Shown: positions 45,526-56,862 of the stretch, one piece after another | Layout: every line of letters starts with the position of its first letter | Numbering within the stretch: the first letter of the stretch is position 1 | NCBI GenBank assembly: GCA_022315425.1 | Contig: JAIUPT010000013.1 | Location: forward strand, 1,537,755 to 1,601,754 | Origin: Pseudevernia furfuracea | Taxonomy: Eukaryota > Ascomycota > Lecanoromycetes > Lecanorales > Parmeliaceae | Reading direction: 5' to 3' | DNA length: 64,000 nt | Made by a program: the position numbers and the translations under genes | The notes under the pieces: model-generated | The model's database searches: none | The model's input: the letters and a program-made list of their open reading frames with translations, nothing else | Told to the model about the DNA's origin: nothing

Positions 45526-47276
45526 ATGGCAGATCTCAATCAATTCCCTCGCAAGCTGACTGCCGGTGAACTTACCTTCTTTCAAAAGACCTTCCCGCAA
45601 ATAACCCAAGAGAGTGTCGAGGTCTTGGGTCCCAAAGACCAAAAGTACAACTGTATCTCCTACTCGTTGGGTTTTACCGACCGATGGATTGATGTAGGGG
45701 ATGACAAGTCAAGGTTGGCTACATTGTGTTTGTTATATCGTTGCATCTCTTGGAGCATTCTACTAACCCTCTCTAGACGCCCACTACTTCTACGAGGGTT
45801 GCACCACCGCTGAAGGTACCATCGACGCCTATGCCGTCGGAGCGGTACCTAAGCACGCTGCGAAAGTCGAGAGCGCATCGACAGCTTCATCCAAGATGCA
45901 AGTGCAGGCCACACTTCGTCACCCTCGACAGGCACTCGAGGGCAATGATAGTAAGCAAGGCTACGGCGAAATTTACGGACACTTCAAAAAGAATGCTGCC
46001 CATCCTGGCAACGACCACCCGAGCATACCAAAACCGGACCACCCGAACAACCATGAACTACCTCCAGAATTGCCAGTAGGCCATCCTGGAGGGAACACAC
46101 CGATTCCAGTAGTCAGTCCCCATCCTCCGACTACCTTGCATCCTGCGCCGGCGCCAGCACCAGCGGCTCCCCATGCAGCTCCTGCGCCCCATTCCACTGC
46201 ACCTGCACCGCATGCAACTACACCAGCTCCCCATGCAGCTCCTGCGCCCCATTCCACTGCACCTGTGCCGCATGCAACTACACCAGCTCCCCACGTCGCT
46301 CCGCAGCACACCGCTCCATCGGCGCCCCATACGACTGCTCCTCATGCGACTGCACCCTCTCATCCCACCGGTAGTGGTCGACCAGGACACTCTGGGTCTG
46401 GGTTCAGGCGGATGGCCGTGAAACCAATGACTGCATACGAGTCTGTACCGCCACCAACCGAGGAAGCAGTGGCGACTGCCGATCAGCTGCATGCCTCTCT
46501 GAAAGATTCTTATGGACCGGCAGTCTCCAACTTTGAGACTCTTTTCGATGCATGGAAAGCAACCTGGAATACACCGGAGATGCAGCTTGAGCCAAAGTAA
46601 GCTCAGATCCATTCGATGCTTTTGTATATGCGCAGCTGACTTCGAACAGCTCATCTGCAAGAGCGACAGGACCTGCCTTCGACGCACTGGTCAAGCTTGG
46701 CCCAGCCATCATTCCTCTTATCGTCAAAAAGCTGGCGGACCCAAGCAACTTCTTTGCGATCCATCTTTGTGAGTCCGGTTACGATCACTGTATGAAGCAG
46801 TTATGAAGCAGTCACAGGCTAATGCGTGCTCAGATAACGCCCTCGAGCAGGATGAAGAGGCCAAGGTGGACCCGGAAAACCTCCTGGACCATAACGTAGT
46901 CCAGCGCCACGCAAACCTCATCGTGGACATGAACCACGCACGCGCGACCGCCTTTGCCGCCAAAGCAGACGCTTGGGCCCAGCACCAAGAGGACAACTCC
47001 CTCTCCGCCAACTCGTCCGACTACGTCTCCGGTGACGCGTACCAGTCAATGGTGAAGATGGGGCCCAGCGTCATCGGCCACGCGATGGAGAAATACGCCA
47101 AGGAGCCGAGCGGGTGGTGGCACGAGATGTTGCACGAGATCGTGCATGGGAGGAAGGCCGGCCAGGGAACCTTCTTCAAAGATCGCCTCCACCAGGACTG
47201 GAAGAAGTGGTTCGAGGACGGGCTGTCGCATAACGAGGCACCAAGGACTGGCCCGGTGGCAGGCCCATCTTCCTGA
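45526..47276 (+). CDS. Multidomain hypothetical protein: N-terminal YNCISxSLG domain, Pro/Ala-His repeats, C-terminal helical domain
   Basis: Four exons (45526-45727, 45777-46596, 46650-46768, 46834-47276; introns 49, 53 and 65 bp) give 527 residues. The first domain has YNCISYSLGFTDRWI, matching a family found in bacteria and fungi (DUF7689-like, from memory). A linker of about 110 residues is built from HAAPAPHSTAPAPHATTPAP repeats. The C-terminal part runs GPAFDALVKLGPAIIPLIVKKLA, a splice-formed HLYNALEQDEE, VVQRHANLIVDMNHARATAFAAK, YQSMVKMGPSVIGHAM and WWHEMLHEIVHG. This last block looks like a conserved all-alpha domain seen beside varied N-terminal domains; the function is unknown. The first donor (GTTTGT at 45728) was chosen because it alone keeps the frame. 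This is the last intact gene before the subtelomeric repeats. Confidence 0.8.
46166..46285 (+). repeat. Two 60-bp tandem repeats inside the 45.5-kb gene
   Basis: Units 46166-46225 and 46226-46285 are nearly identical and encode 20 residues rich in Ala, Pro and His each; a third, diverged unit follows. In-frame repeat-number change between strains is expected. Confidence 0.85.
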
Positions 47277-48013
47277 TTCCTGTGCTCTGGACGCCCGTGA
47301 GACTTCTGCCGTCCTCGAAGAGGCTACACGAGGCATAGGGTATTTCTTGCCCCCAAGGGTTTACGTATAAATTGGATGCTTATAAATTTTCTCACCCTGT
47401 CTTGTCTATTTCTGAGCAGCCATCGTGGCAACCACTCTTTATAATCAGAATTGGCGTTCTCATGGGTCTTGCGATAGTCAGTCTTTACAATCATGGGGTT
47501 CCTCGTCCTCAATAGTTGAAGTCAATGTGAGACACATTGTAAGAATAGGCGGTCTCATAGGTCTTGTAATAGTCAGTCTTTACAATCGTAGTGTTTCCTA
47601 GTCCTCAATAGTCGAAGTCAATGCGAGATAGATTGATAGAAAAGACAGTTGGTCTCCGAAGTATTTGACTTTCGCAGCTTCATTTACATATTCGCCTTCT
47701 CATTACCCGCCTACTCTATCGAGTATTATCTCGCCCTTAATAGTAAGATCTAGATAGCTCGATATTTAGAGCTATCTATGATACTCAAGTCTTCACAGTC
47801 GATGCAAGAGACCTAGTTCAATGCGCCGATCTTAGATTAAAATTTTGCCTCTCCAAATCTCCCTCCACACCTTCATTACAACCTTTAAGAATCGCTGCAG
47901 AATTCCCTCCCCTCTGATCCAATGAAGCCTAACTTTTATGCTCCAAATAAATTTATCTGAAGAAACGCCCAACTCCTCAGCCTACAAAACCCCACAAACG
48001 AAGTCAACCACCC
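47277..48013. other. Intergenic with a 95-bp tandem duplication
   Basis: Apart from the tandem repeat at 47458-47640, no gene or domain is visible. Confidence 0.55.
47458..47640. repeat. Two-copy tandem repeat, period about 95 bp
   Basis: TCTCATGGGTCTTGCGATAG... at 47458 and TCTCATAGGTCTTGTAATAG... at 47553 continue in parallel through CAGTCTTTACAATC and TCCTCAATAGT. Differences are mostly transitions. Confidence 0.8.
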
Positions 48014-48596
48014 TCAAGCCTCAGCCAATTCCTTCAGACCAACCGCATCACCCTTAAGAAACGCCATAACCATATCCGTCAGCTTCTTAAACAATGCTAT
48101 ATCATCCGCACCTGGACGCCAAGGCATCTATTCAAGCCGTCAGGGCTAGCGTCGGTAAGTGCAGGGCGGAGACTATCTGCAAGATGGGCCTTCATTCGAT
48201 CATGCGTAACTGCAAGCTTGCTGTCAGCACGATCGACGTCTTCTGTTACATAGCTGTCGAGGGCATCAAGGTCGGCTGGAACATAAAAGCCTTGCTCCTC
48301 CCGAACTGTCCCTTGATAGTGATGACGAACGGCTGTTGCTGTCTCGCATCGGCTGTGATTTTGCCATGTAGACTGACGTGCTCCACAATCACCAAATCGC
48401 CTACTGCATTCTTGATCATTCTTTCAAGGGCATCGAACGCGCCACGTTGCAATTGGTTCAAGCTATCAAAAGACTTTTGTGCGGCAACTAATAGCGTATC
48501 ATCGTTCTTGCATTTTTCGCATTCTTCTTTGGCTATGCGGACGAGGTCGGCCGTGGTGCCGTTGATGACTTTTTGCAAATCTTGACCCTGCTTGAC
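48014..48596 (-). pseudogene. Truncated, frameshifted 3' part of a fungal gene of unknown function
   Basis: On the minus strand, after an AG at about 48,597, the sequence reads GQDLQKVINGTTADLVRIAKEE and KSFDSLNQLQRGAFDALERMIK. It shifts frame to TVREEQGFYVPADLDALDSYV and VTHDRMKAHLADSLRPAL, and shifts again to DDIALFKKLTDMVMAF, LKGDAVGLKELAEA and a natural TGA at 48014. I recall this order from uncharacterised fungal proteins. Two frame changes and loss of everything upstream of about 48,600, where repetitive sequence begins, mark it as a relic cut by the subtelomeric block. Confidence 0.65.
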
Positions 48597-50068
48597 AGAG
48601 GGTTAGTGGGCCTTAACATCGCATATCGCATGGCGGGTCTATTTGATGCTATTCATGAATTTGATAGACGTGTCCTTTGTAAAAAACAGGTCTCATTTAA
48701 AAGCAGCAAAAGTAGCTACATTTCATCAGCGTTTGACTCTTTATTTAAATTGATCTTTTTTGATGCATAGTATTCTTTCGTAGATACGTACGAAGGTCGG
48801 TATCAAAAATTCTGCACATGCACTAGTATCAGCCCTAATCCTACATTCGGAAGGCAGCCCTAAAGCTAAAGACTCTAGATTTATTTCTTGAATGCTTATA
48901 GACTAAACTTAGAGATATCCATAGAATTCGATAGGGATATAAGTTCTTAAGTGAGAGTTACGTTAGATATGAATTCGAAGTAGCTCTAAGCGTATTGTTT
49001 AGATAACTCTTCAGATAGAGCTACGCTGCGCAATGAGGCTAACCCTAGTATTCGACGGCTTTGCACTGCAAAATCCATCCGAATAAATTTTTCATTGATG
49101 AAACAACGTTTTTCGAATCGATCGCTAACGGCAGGTTTTGCAGTGCAAAGCCTCTCAGAGCAATAATCGTCAGCGACGTTCATTATAAAGATCTGCATGT
49201 AGTCTTCGTCGCTGAACTATTTTAAAACATAATCGAAGTTATCGTCGTCTCTTTATGCAGTCTGAAAAGACTTTAAAATATTTTTGATCGACACGATTAT
49301 TTGATGAGAAAAGCGTGCGACGAAGCGTTAAATCCTGAATAAGACTAAGTCTGAATTTTCTTGATATGTCTAATTTTATTTAAAACTTCTTATATCTAAG
49401 CATTTAAATATTTACTTTAAGATTATCTATTGAACATTATATATAGACTAAACGAGTGAAGAGTGCTTATAAGCTTGAATTCTTAAAATAATATAATTAA
49501 AGATTGATAATAGACGAAAGAAGAATAAACGATTTTAGTTATATATAATTAATAATTAATTCAGATGAAACGCGAGCGTATAATTAAGATCGTTTTATTG
49601 ATTTTATTTTATATTAATTCTATTTTATGTTATTTTTAAGAAATAACTCTACTTATATAACTATATATAAATCTATTAACTCGCTTTCTTATTTTATTAC
49701 TTATTATATTCGAAAGAGATCGTTCATAGATATATAATAAGAATCGAATAGTAATACACGTATACGCAACGTATCTCAATTACATTAATTATATATAATT
49801 TCTTGAGATTTCGTCGCTTAGCTTAATTCACGAAGAGATCGTTTAAATCGATATATTATTAATCGCGCGTAGAGTTAGAGTTAAAGAATTTAACTTTTCG
49901 CGAAGTAAAGATAGAAGTAGAGACGAAAACTCTGAGTCTAATAAAAATAATCGAAACGTACGTACTTAATTCGAGCACGAGTAATAATATTATATGCGTC
50001 TTAATCTTATCGTCGATTATTTCTCGAAATTTGATTATATAATCGATTTTTTCATATTTATAAGTAGT
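48597..50068. other. Subtelomeric AT-rich decayed sequence with hairpin repeat R1
   Basis: Apart from the R1 copy there is no coding sequence. A hand count of 49441-49740 gave nine CA/TG, no CC/GG and ten CG dinucleotides. Confidence 0.7.
49038..49450 (+). repeat. Hairpin repeat R, copy R1 (long form, decayed)
   Basis: Arms at 49057-49075 and 49134-49152 are separated by 58 nt; one C-to-T change breaks one pair. The downstream CAGCGACG...CGTCGCTG stem and a tail of about 300 bp match copy R3 (56,461-56,862) with many transitions. Confidence 0.85.
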
Positions 50069-50073
50069 CTTTA

Positions 50074-50159
50074 TGTTAGCAACTCAGCTAAAAAAGCTGA
50101 CTCCGAGAGTATCTGCGCTTGACAGTCTCAGACACCCTATTTAGATACTAATTCTAACA
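50074..50159 (+). repeat. Left LTR
   Basis: 86 bp, TGTTAG...CTAACA, preceded by CTTTA. It has more T/A than the right LTR at four of the six differing sites. Confidence 0.9.
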
Positions 50160-50643
50160 ATTATCTCCTCCTTTATAAGACTCGTCCTCGAGTCTCAAAG
50201 ACAAAAATCGCGATGCGTCGAGGAATCTTTATCTCGATATCGTCGATTTCTAAAAGCTTCTTGCTCGAAGTTTCAAGGTTCACTTTTCTAAAACTCTCAC
50301 TTGCTTAAATTCTTTAGAGACTTCGTGCTCGATACTTTCGAGTCTTTTTAAGACGTCTCGTTCGAATTCTTGTTTAGATTCTTTAGGGACTTCTCGCGGG
50401 AATGAGATTTCTTCACTTATTTCAAGCCTGTGACCCCGTCATAGCGCATTAGAGGCATTTCGTACCCCCTGCACAACCACCTCGCTTATTTTCCACCGTC
50501 ATATTCTTACATTTCTACTACTCCAAAAACAGCCATTAGTCATCGTCTTCTTACTTTCCTACTAAGCATGGGCTACATACACTATATTCTTTCTATCATA
50601 GCGTCATACAAGTCTTTGATGGCGCGGTTTTGACAGCTGTCAG

Positions 50644-51770
50644 TTGCAGCTATCAATTTTCATTGTTCTTTACATCAAACTCGCTATGGACCTCAACATC
50701 GTTGCTGCTGCTGTCACGGCCCTCACGAATACTCAGACGACGTCAAATATCGTAGGCCTTTTACTTTCGAAGAAGCTTGAGCAGGAAGATGAGGGCATTC
50801 GATATCGTTATATACCTCCAATCCCCTACACTCAAGTTTCCGATACTCATATCCTTGATATGAATACCGTTTTGGCCTATCATTTGATGAGATTCATATC
50901 TGATGAAACTAAGACCTTTCTATCATTCTTGAGACTAGATAAGCTTCGCTTTCGTAATCGATTTGCGGCTACCCCTGAGCAAGCAATTGAAGTGATATTA
51001 ATTCGACTCTTCTTCCCCACACGATATTGACAAATGATGAATACCTTCGGTCACAGCAGGACCTGACTATCAATCGTCTTCAACGATATCATTATTTATC
51101 TATATCGAAGATATCGACGAAAGCTTGAATGGGACGAAGAACGTCTCACATTTGAGCAGCTATCTTAATACGTCAGGACTATATTTGACAAGGGAGGAAG
51201 CAAATGCATCTGAGGGTGAATTAACGATATTCTCAATGCTATATATCGACCTATAATAGATCAACAGCAGTACTATTCAGATCACAAACGAAAGTATAAC
51301 TACAAGTATCAGTCAATTGTAACACCTGATGAGCTGATTTCGAGTCTTATGGGGCCTTACATTGATAGACGAGACGATTAACGAATAATGTAATTGTCTC
51401 AATTGTAAGAGAAATTGCGAGCTGTCAATGCTGATCGTCGTTCTTCTCAAGCATTATATTTGTATAAGAATCCTGCATACTCTATAGTATATGAAATCAT
51501 GAAACCATTTAAGAACTACTCTAATAAATCTCGAACTTCAGCACAGTACGTCTACAACTTGCGAATGTCACGACTTCGTATCGAGGTGAAACATGAATTT
51601 GCTCTGCATCAGAACCTTTAAACGTGAAATGAATTTCATATAGACTTGAAAGTAGATCAGAGTGCCGCTATTTGCTATGCTGTCTTCGTGTTGTTAATCA
51701 ATATTTGAACGTGTTTGCGAGGGAATCAAATCAGTCAACGATTTCGAATTGTATTTTCAAATGTGAAGGA
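50644..51770 (+). pseudogene. Harbinger transposase, decayed
   Basis: The frame reads LRFRNRFAATPEQAIEVILIRL, FPTRY then TGA, QMMNTFGHSR, TGA, LSIVFNDIIIYLY, YKYQSIVTPDELISSLMGPY and MSRLRIEVKHEFALHQ. The DDE residues are lost by G-to-A changes: the first Asp block reads IND where an active copy has I-D-G, GDPAYS has become KNPAYS, and the last block reads KHEFA. TGA at 51028 and 51064 stand at Trp positions. The element cannot move itself. Confidence 0.85.
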
Positions 51771-52439
51771 TTATTTGAGACTAAATCAGACGGAGCAGGA
51801 ACTTGATACTTGATAAGAAAGTGTTCGAATTCTGAAGTAGTGCTAGCAATCAAACAGCTATATATGAGACTCCTTATTTTTTTCCCTTGATCTATATATA
51901 TTATCTCATCGACGATTCAAATTTAGAGATCTATAACCTCGTTGTCGCTGCTGCGCAATTTTTTTAAGTATTAAAGTTTTTGATCTCTCTGCGCGAAGTT
52001 GATTTTAGCTCCTTAATTATGAAAGAACTTTTTTACACTCATTATTATCATTTTATAAATCACTCTTTAGAGTATCTATACTATCAAGAACAGCTAAATT
52101 CGTCAAGGAATAATGTCGCTATTCCTCTCGCAAAAAAGTCTTTCCTAACTTATACCGCTTCATAGAAAGAGTAACATCTATAGTATCTATAATTTTCTGC
52201 GACGCCTTGATTGACTAAGTAATAAGTGTACTAAGTTATTTGATAGGTTTTTTTATTTTCGTTTTTTTTTGATAAGGTTTTCTCTCAGAAGATTCATAAT
52301 GCGCGAAATACTTCAACCTTTTAGAAATTATTCAGCCCTTATTCTATGCAGTTAAGTCATTCTAAATACACTCGTCGTCAGATATTCATATATAGATATA
52401 TGGGGAAAAGTCTTAGAATCTAACTTCTAGTTCTGAGAG

Positions 52440-53818
52440 GGTGCTGTTGTCGTTTCTGAAGGATTTGCGCCCTCTACAAAGTTATTAAAAAGAGACATCA
52501 TTTTGTTCAAACCACTCTTGATATTCTTAATATCAGACTTCAGGGAGTTAACCTCGTCTCAAAGATCTACTATCTGATTGTTCGGAGATCTCTGACTGCG
52601 AATAGCTTTCGTCATAATACTGACACTTCTCTCGTTACTTTTAATTAGCTGAGTCACCTCTCGTAATAACTCATTATCGTCGTCGTCACGCTTCCTCTTA
52701 TCCCTTCCTTTATTCAATGTAATTGATAATGTACTTTCTCGAGTTGAGACATTAGAGACTGATACATCGAATCCTGGAATAGGCTCATCGTCAACTTTAA
52801 ATATTATACTGGCTTTTAACCTCTTTGTCTTAAAAGCCTCTTATGCAAGTTGTTGCTGCGACTTAGTTCTATCTTATACATCTTCGACTATCTCCTTTAT
52901 ACGCTTAACAAACTCCTCGATAGCTGCTTTGAAGTCGCCTCTAAGTTCTTCGTTGTCAGATCTCAACTCTTCGTTCATTAACTCGTCGATACGAGTCTTT
53001 ATTCATGTTGTTACTCTTTGTCGTGACTGTTCAAGCACATAATCAGTCTTTTTCTTCAATTTTTCCTTCATTAATAGTCAGAAGTTCTCTTTATTGCCCG
53101 CTCTATAATTCATTTTATATCTCACACACTGTCGTATCAAATAGAGCTTCTCTTACGGCGTCATGTTAGACTTGTCACGCTTTCGACCTCTCTTAGATTG
53201 TTCTTGTCCAAAGTTCTCCATAGTCAAGTCATCGTTAATAGCTATCGATGCCTTTGTCTTCTCTTTCTCCTTCTTTTTGAAGGTTTTTTTAAACTAAGCG
53301 AAGATTTTCTTCTTATACGTAAAAGAGACGAGCTGTATCTTCGTATCTTACGCTTCGCTATTGATGATATTTTGAATAATTGAAAGAGCTACATCTAGGG
53401 AAAGAAAACTCGAGGTTTGAAGGCTGTTTGAAGGATTCTCCGAATTATTTAAAAGATACGAAGAATTTTGTTGAAATACTCGCTGCGATATAAGATTACC
53501 GAGTTGACGATAGGGATCAAAGTTGACAGACATCGTCTGAGAAGAATTTGATGTGAAATATGCTGAAGGTGTATGAATATAGAGCGATTCATAGGGCGAG
53601 GAGTACTGAGAATAGAATGGCTGATAAGCATCGTTATTTACTTGATATCGAAGTTGCTCGCTTTGCCTCAGAATATTCGCTATTGTCGATATTCTGAGAG
53701 TAGTCATCGGGGCTGGCGACGTAGATACATGGTGGTTGATGCTATCTTTTAGTCGTGACTGATTAGTTATAGTAGCATCTCGATCGAATTGCTTAGAATC
53801 GACTGAGAAGATGTTCAT
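52440..53818 (-). pseudogene. Second (Myb-like/unknown) frame of the Harbinger element, decayed
   Basis: The minus strand has an open stretch MNIFSVDSKQFDRDATITNQ... (53818-53348), Gln/Pro/Tyr-rich with QPFYSQYSSPYESLY. It is followed by a Lys/Arg-rich part and a coiled helical part down to about 52,440, interrupted by stops. In PIF/Harbinger elements the second protein carries the transposase to the nucleus and DNA; assignment here rests on position and composition. Confidence 0.6.
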
Positions 53819-54581
53819 GACGACTCAGCATGATAATTCAGAACTTAGATTTGAAGCTTTTACAGAACATCTTTTAATTTTAGCTCTAGAAAGAGATATA
53901 CTCTGAACTAGACGATATACTTTATAGCTATATCGAAAGAGGTATAAGAAATCAGTCAAGCGAGAATAAGCGAGTATATTAAGAAAATGCGATGATCGTA
54001 TAAAAGAATGCAATAATCGCATAAATGTCTCGCTTATATATCTATATTAGACTAGAGTCGATGTTAAGTTTAGGACTATATATAAGCGAGATGGTTGTGC
54101 AGGGGGTGCGAAATGCCTCTATTACAGCTGGCCCCATTTTTGAGGACTTCTGTTCGAATTCTTCGAGGCTTTTAGAGCTTCTTGCCCGGTCTGAATGCTT
54201 TAGATTCATATCATTTCGACATTTCAAGGGGATCACTCAGAGTCTCGTGCTCGTGCCCGATGCTTTCGAGACTTCTTGCCCGTGGCGGGTCTTTTGTATA
54301 GAGCATTTTGCCCGAAAGATTTATTTGAATAGAGCGTCCTATCCGAAATTATTCATTTTTGTCTCGATAATGAAATTCTTCGAACCGTTTTTGACTTCGA
54401 AGCCCTCTGAAATTTCAATTTTTCCCTCTGAAAAAGTTCATTTCTGACCTTCTAGAGTTTCGAACCCCGACTCTTATAGACTAAGCGTTTCACTCTCGAC
54501 TAGTCATTTAGACTAGGCTTCCTCAATTGCGCCTCGGGGTGATCGACTAGATCGACTCGGAAATCAAAGCGCAGACACTAT

Positions 54582-54667
54582 TGTTAGCAACTCAGTTAAA
54601 AAAGCTGACCCCGAGGGTGTCTGCGCTTGACAGTCTCAGACACTCTATTTAGATACTAATCCTAACA
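54582..54667 (+). repeat. Right LTR
   Basis: 86 bp, TGTTAG...CTAACA, followed by CTTTA (54668-54672). Confidence 0.9.
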
Positions 54668-54672
54668 CTTTA

Positions 54673-55060
54673 AGCGATTATAATTATTATTTATTATCAA
54701 ACGATCGTTAGACGACTTCTTAAAGATATCTCTGTTTATGCGATTTCTAATATCGCGCGATTTATAAATAACATTTAACGTGATCGCGAGCAGTTCGCTT
54801 TTCTTTTATATTTTAAATAAAATCTCTCACGAATCGAATCGTCTTTTCGAAGACGTAACGAGATTAATAATATAATTTAATTAACGACTAATAAAAATAA
54901 ATGAAACACTATTAATAGTAAGAGAGACACTAAGATAAGAGCGAGCTTTAGAATCGACGAAAGATTTAGACGTAAATTTCGTAACGCTATTCTTCTCGTC
55001 GAAATTAAAAACGAAGATATCATATTATAAATTTTAATCGCGTGTCTTATTCTAATCATA
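54673..55060. other. AT-rich decayed sequence, nothing recognised
   Basis: No frame or repeat beyond general RIP-like composition (CG kept, CC/GG nearly absent). Confidence 0.6.
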
Positions 55061-55230
55061 GTATTCTCGGGCTTTGCACTGCAAAACCCATTCGGATAAA
55101 TTTTTCATTGGTGGAACAACGTTTTCCGGATCGATCGCTAGCGGCAGGTTTTGCAGTGCAAAGCCTCCCTTGGCAATGGTCGCCAGCGACGATATTCGCA
55201 TGCAGTCTTCGTCGCTGAGAAGCATTATTA
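55061..55230 (+). repeat. Hairpin repeat R, copy R2 (short form)
   Basis: Perfect 19-bp arms GGCTTTGCACTGCAAAACC (55070-55088) and its complement (55147-55165), with a 58-nt spacer. A second stem CAGCGACG...CGTCGCTG has a shorter loop than in the other copies. It leads directly into the minisatellite block. Confidence 0.9.
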
Positions 55231-55307
55231 ATTAGAATAATGATGCTGAGATGCTGAGAGTACTGCTGACAAAAATAGTGACTGAAATAATGATATTGAG
55301 AGCACTG

Positions 55308-55359
55308 TCAATGCGACACTCAATGCGACACTCAATGCGACACTCAATGCGACACTCAA
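55308..55359 (+). repeat. 12-bp tandem repeat (TCAATGCGACAC)
   Basis: Four exact copies precede the CTCAGC minisatellite; a related, partly mutated run precedes the second array (57,100-57,150). Confidence 0.85.
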
Positions 55360-55360
55360 T

Positions 55361-55845
55361 AGCGGTGGTCTCAGCAGGCAGTATTCTCAGCGGTATTCTC
55401 AGCGGTGTTCTCAGCGGTATTGGTCTCAGCGATATTCTCGGCAATATTCTCAGCAATATTCTCAGCGGTATTGGTCTCAGCGGTGGTCTCAGCGGTGGTC
55501 TCAGCAGTGGTCTCAGTAGTGGTCTCAGCAGGCAGTATTCTCAGCGGTATTCTCAGCGGTATTGGTCTCAGCGATATTCTCAGCGATATTCTCAGCAGTA
55601 TTCTCAGCGATATTGATCTCAGCGATATTCTCAGCGGTATTGATCTCAGCGATATTCTCAGCGGTGATCTCAGCAGGCAGTACTCTCAGCGATATTCTCA
55701 GCAGTGGTCTCAGCAGTGATCTCAGCATTGATCTCAGCGATATTCTCAGCAGTGATCTCAGCAGATAGTATTCTCAGCGATGTTCTCAACAGATAGTATT
55801 CTCAGCAATAATCTCAGCACTAGTCTCAGCATTGATCTCAGTAGT
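55361..55845 (+). repeat. CTCAGC minisatellite, array 1
   Basis: Units of 12, 15 or 16 bp each end in TCTCAGC (GGTATTCTCAGC, GGTATTGGTCTCAGC, AGGCAGTATTCTCAGC and variants). Long open frames across it on both strands are by-products of the repeat. Confidence 0.92.
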
Positions 55846-55903
55846 GACAGTGACAGTAACAGTAACAGTAATAGTAACAATAATAATAATAATAGTAATA
55901 GCA

Positions 55904-55935
<32 letters not shown>
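55846..55935 (+). repeat. AGT/AAC/AAT trinucleotide tract 1
   Basis: GACAGTAACAGTAATAGTAAC grades into AAT repeats directly after the minisatellite. The following segment, ATTAATCTTAGTATTAC, recurs after tract 2. Confidence 0.9.
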
Positions 55936-55939
<4 letters not shown>

Positions 55940-56460
55940 TAATCTTAGTATTACTATTCTAGTTAATCGTGATCTTTATAATATTATTTTAGTTATTATT
56001 TTAATTAGTAATATTCTTAATATTATTATTTTAATTAATAATACTCTTAATCTTATTATTTTAATTATCGTTTTAATTAATAATACTTATAATATAAGTT
56101 ATAATTAATTATAATAAGTTAAAACTAGTTAAAACTTATTATAACTAGTTATAACTACGTATAGTATTAATTACTATTAATTAAAAAGTTATTTAAATAT
56201 TTATAAGTTTAGAATATATAAAGAATTAAAAAATATTAGTTTAAATATCTTATTTAATTAATATAATATAATTCAACTATATGTAGTTCGACTATATAAG
56301 TTATAATTAATAAAGAACTAGTTCTAACTACGTATAGTATTAATTAATTATTAATTAAAAAGTAATATTAATAGTTATAGATTTAAAATATATAAAGAAT
56401 TAATAATATTATTTTAAATATTTCATTTAGTTAATATAATATAATTCGACTATATATAGT
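55936..56460. other. AT-rich tail of satellite block 1
   Basis: It shares long stretches with 58,387-58,690 (for example ATAATAAGTTAAAACTAGTT and TTAAAAAGTTATTTAAATAT), which shows that the whole block is duplicated. Confidence 0.8.
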
Positions 56461-56862
56461 CTAACCCTAGTATTCTCGGGCTTTGCCTGGCAAAACCCAT
56501 CCGGATAAATTTTTCATTGGTGGAACAACGTTTTCCGGATCGACCGCTAGCGGCAGGTTTTGCCAGGCAAAGCCTACCTTGGCAATGACCGCCAGCGACG
56601 TCCACCATAAAGATTTGCATGCAGTCTTCGTCGCTGAGCTGTTTCAAGACATAATCGAAGTCATCGTCGTCTCTTTATGCAGTCTGAAAAGACTTTAGAA
56701 TATTTTTGGTCGACACGATTATTTGGTGAGGAAAGCGTGCGACGAAGCGCCAAGCCCTCGATAAGGCTGAGTCTGAATTTTCTTGATATGTCTAATTCTA
56801 TTTAGAACTTCTTACACCTAAGCATTCAAACACCTACTTTGAGACCGCCGATTGAACATTAA
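56461..56862 (+). repeat. Hairpin repeat R, copy R3 (long form, variant arms)
   Basis: Arms GGCTTTGCCTGGCAAAACC (56479-56497) and GGTTTTGCCAGGCAAAGCC (56556-56574) pair perfectly over 19 bp around 58 nt. Compared with R2 and R4, three consecutive bases differ in each arm and the changes match. A tail of about 290 bp shared with R1 follows. It begins CTAACCCTAG, close to a telomere-like CCCTAA. Confidence 0.92.

Larger units (their letters stand above)
50451..54120 (+). mobile_element. PIF/Harbinger DNA transposon nested in the LTR element
   Basis: Terminal inverted repeats of 36 bp at 50451-50486 and 54085-54120 (AGAGGCATTTCG...) differ at two positions. They are flanked by a 3-bp duplication ATT (50448-50450 and 54121-54123), the size expected for PIF/Harbinger. 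The inside holds a decayed transposase (plus strand) and a second frame (minus strand), the two-gene layout of the superfamily. Confidence 0.9.
50069..54672 (+). mobile_element. Short-LTR retroelement (86-bp LTRs, 5-bp target duplication), non-autonomous
   Basis: LTRs at 50074-50159 and 54582-54667 are the same length, in the same orientation, begin TGTTAG and end CTAACA. They differ at six positions, all transitions. The target duplication CTTTA is present on both sides (50069-50073 and 54668-54672). After removing the Harbinger element nested inside, only about 750 bp of interior remains, without a recognisable gag or pol. This is therefore a TRIM/LARD-like or strongly deleted copy. Confidence 0.9.

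Noticed and set aside
54440..54560. Possible tRNA on the minus strand (GGGGTTCGAAAC)
   Set aside because: The T-loop-like string has no matching stem, acceptor or D arm; it lies inside the LTR element interior.
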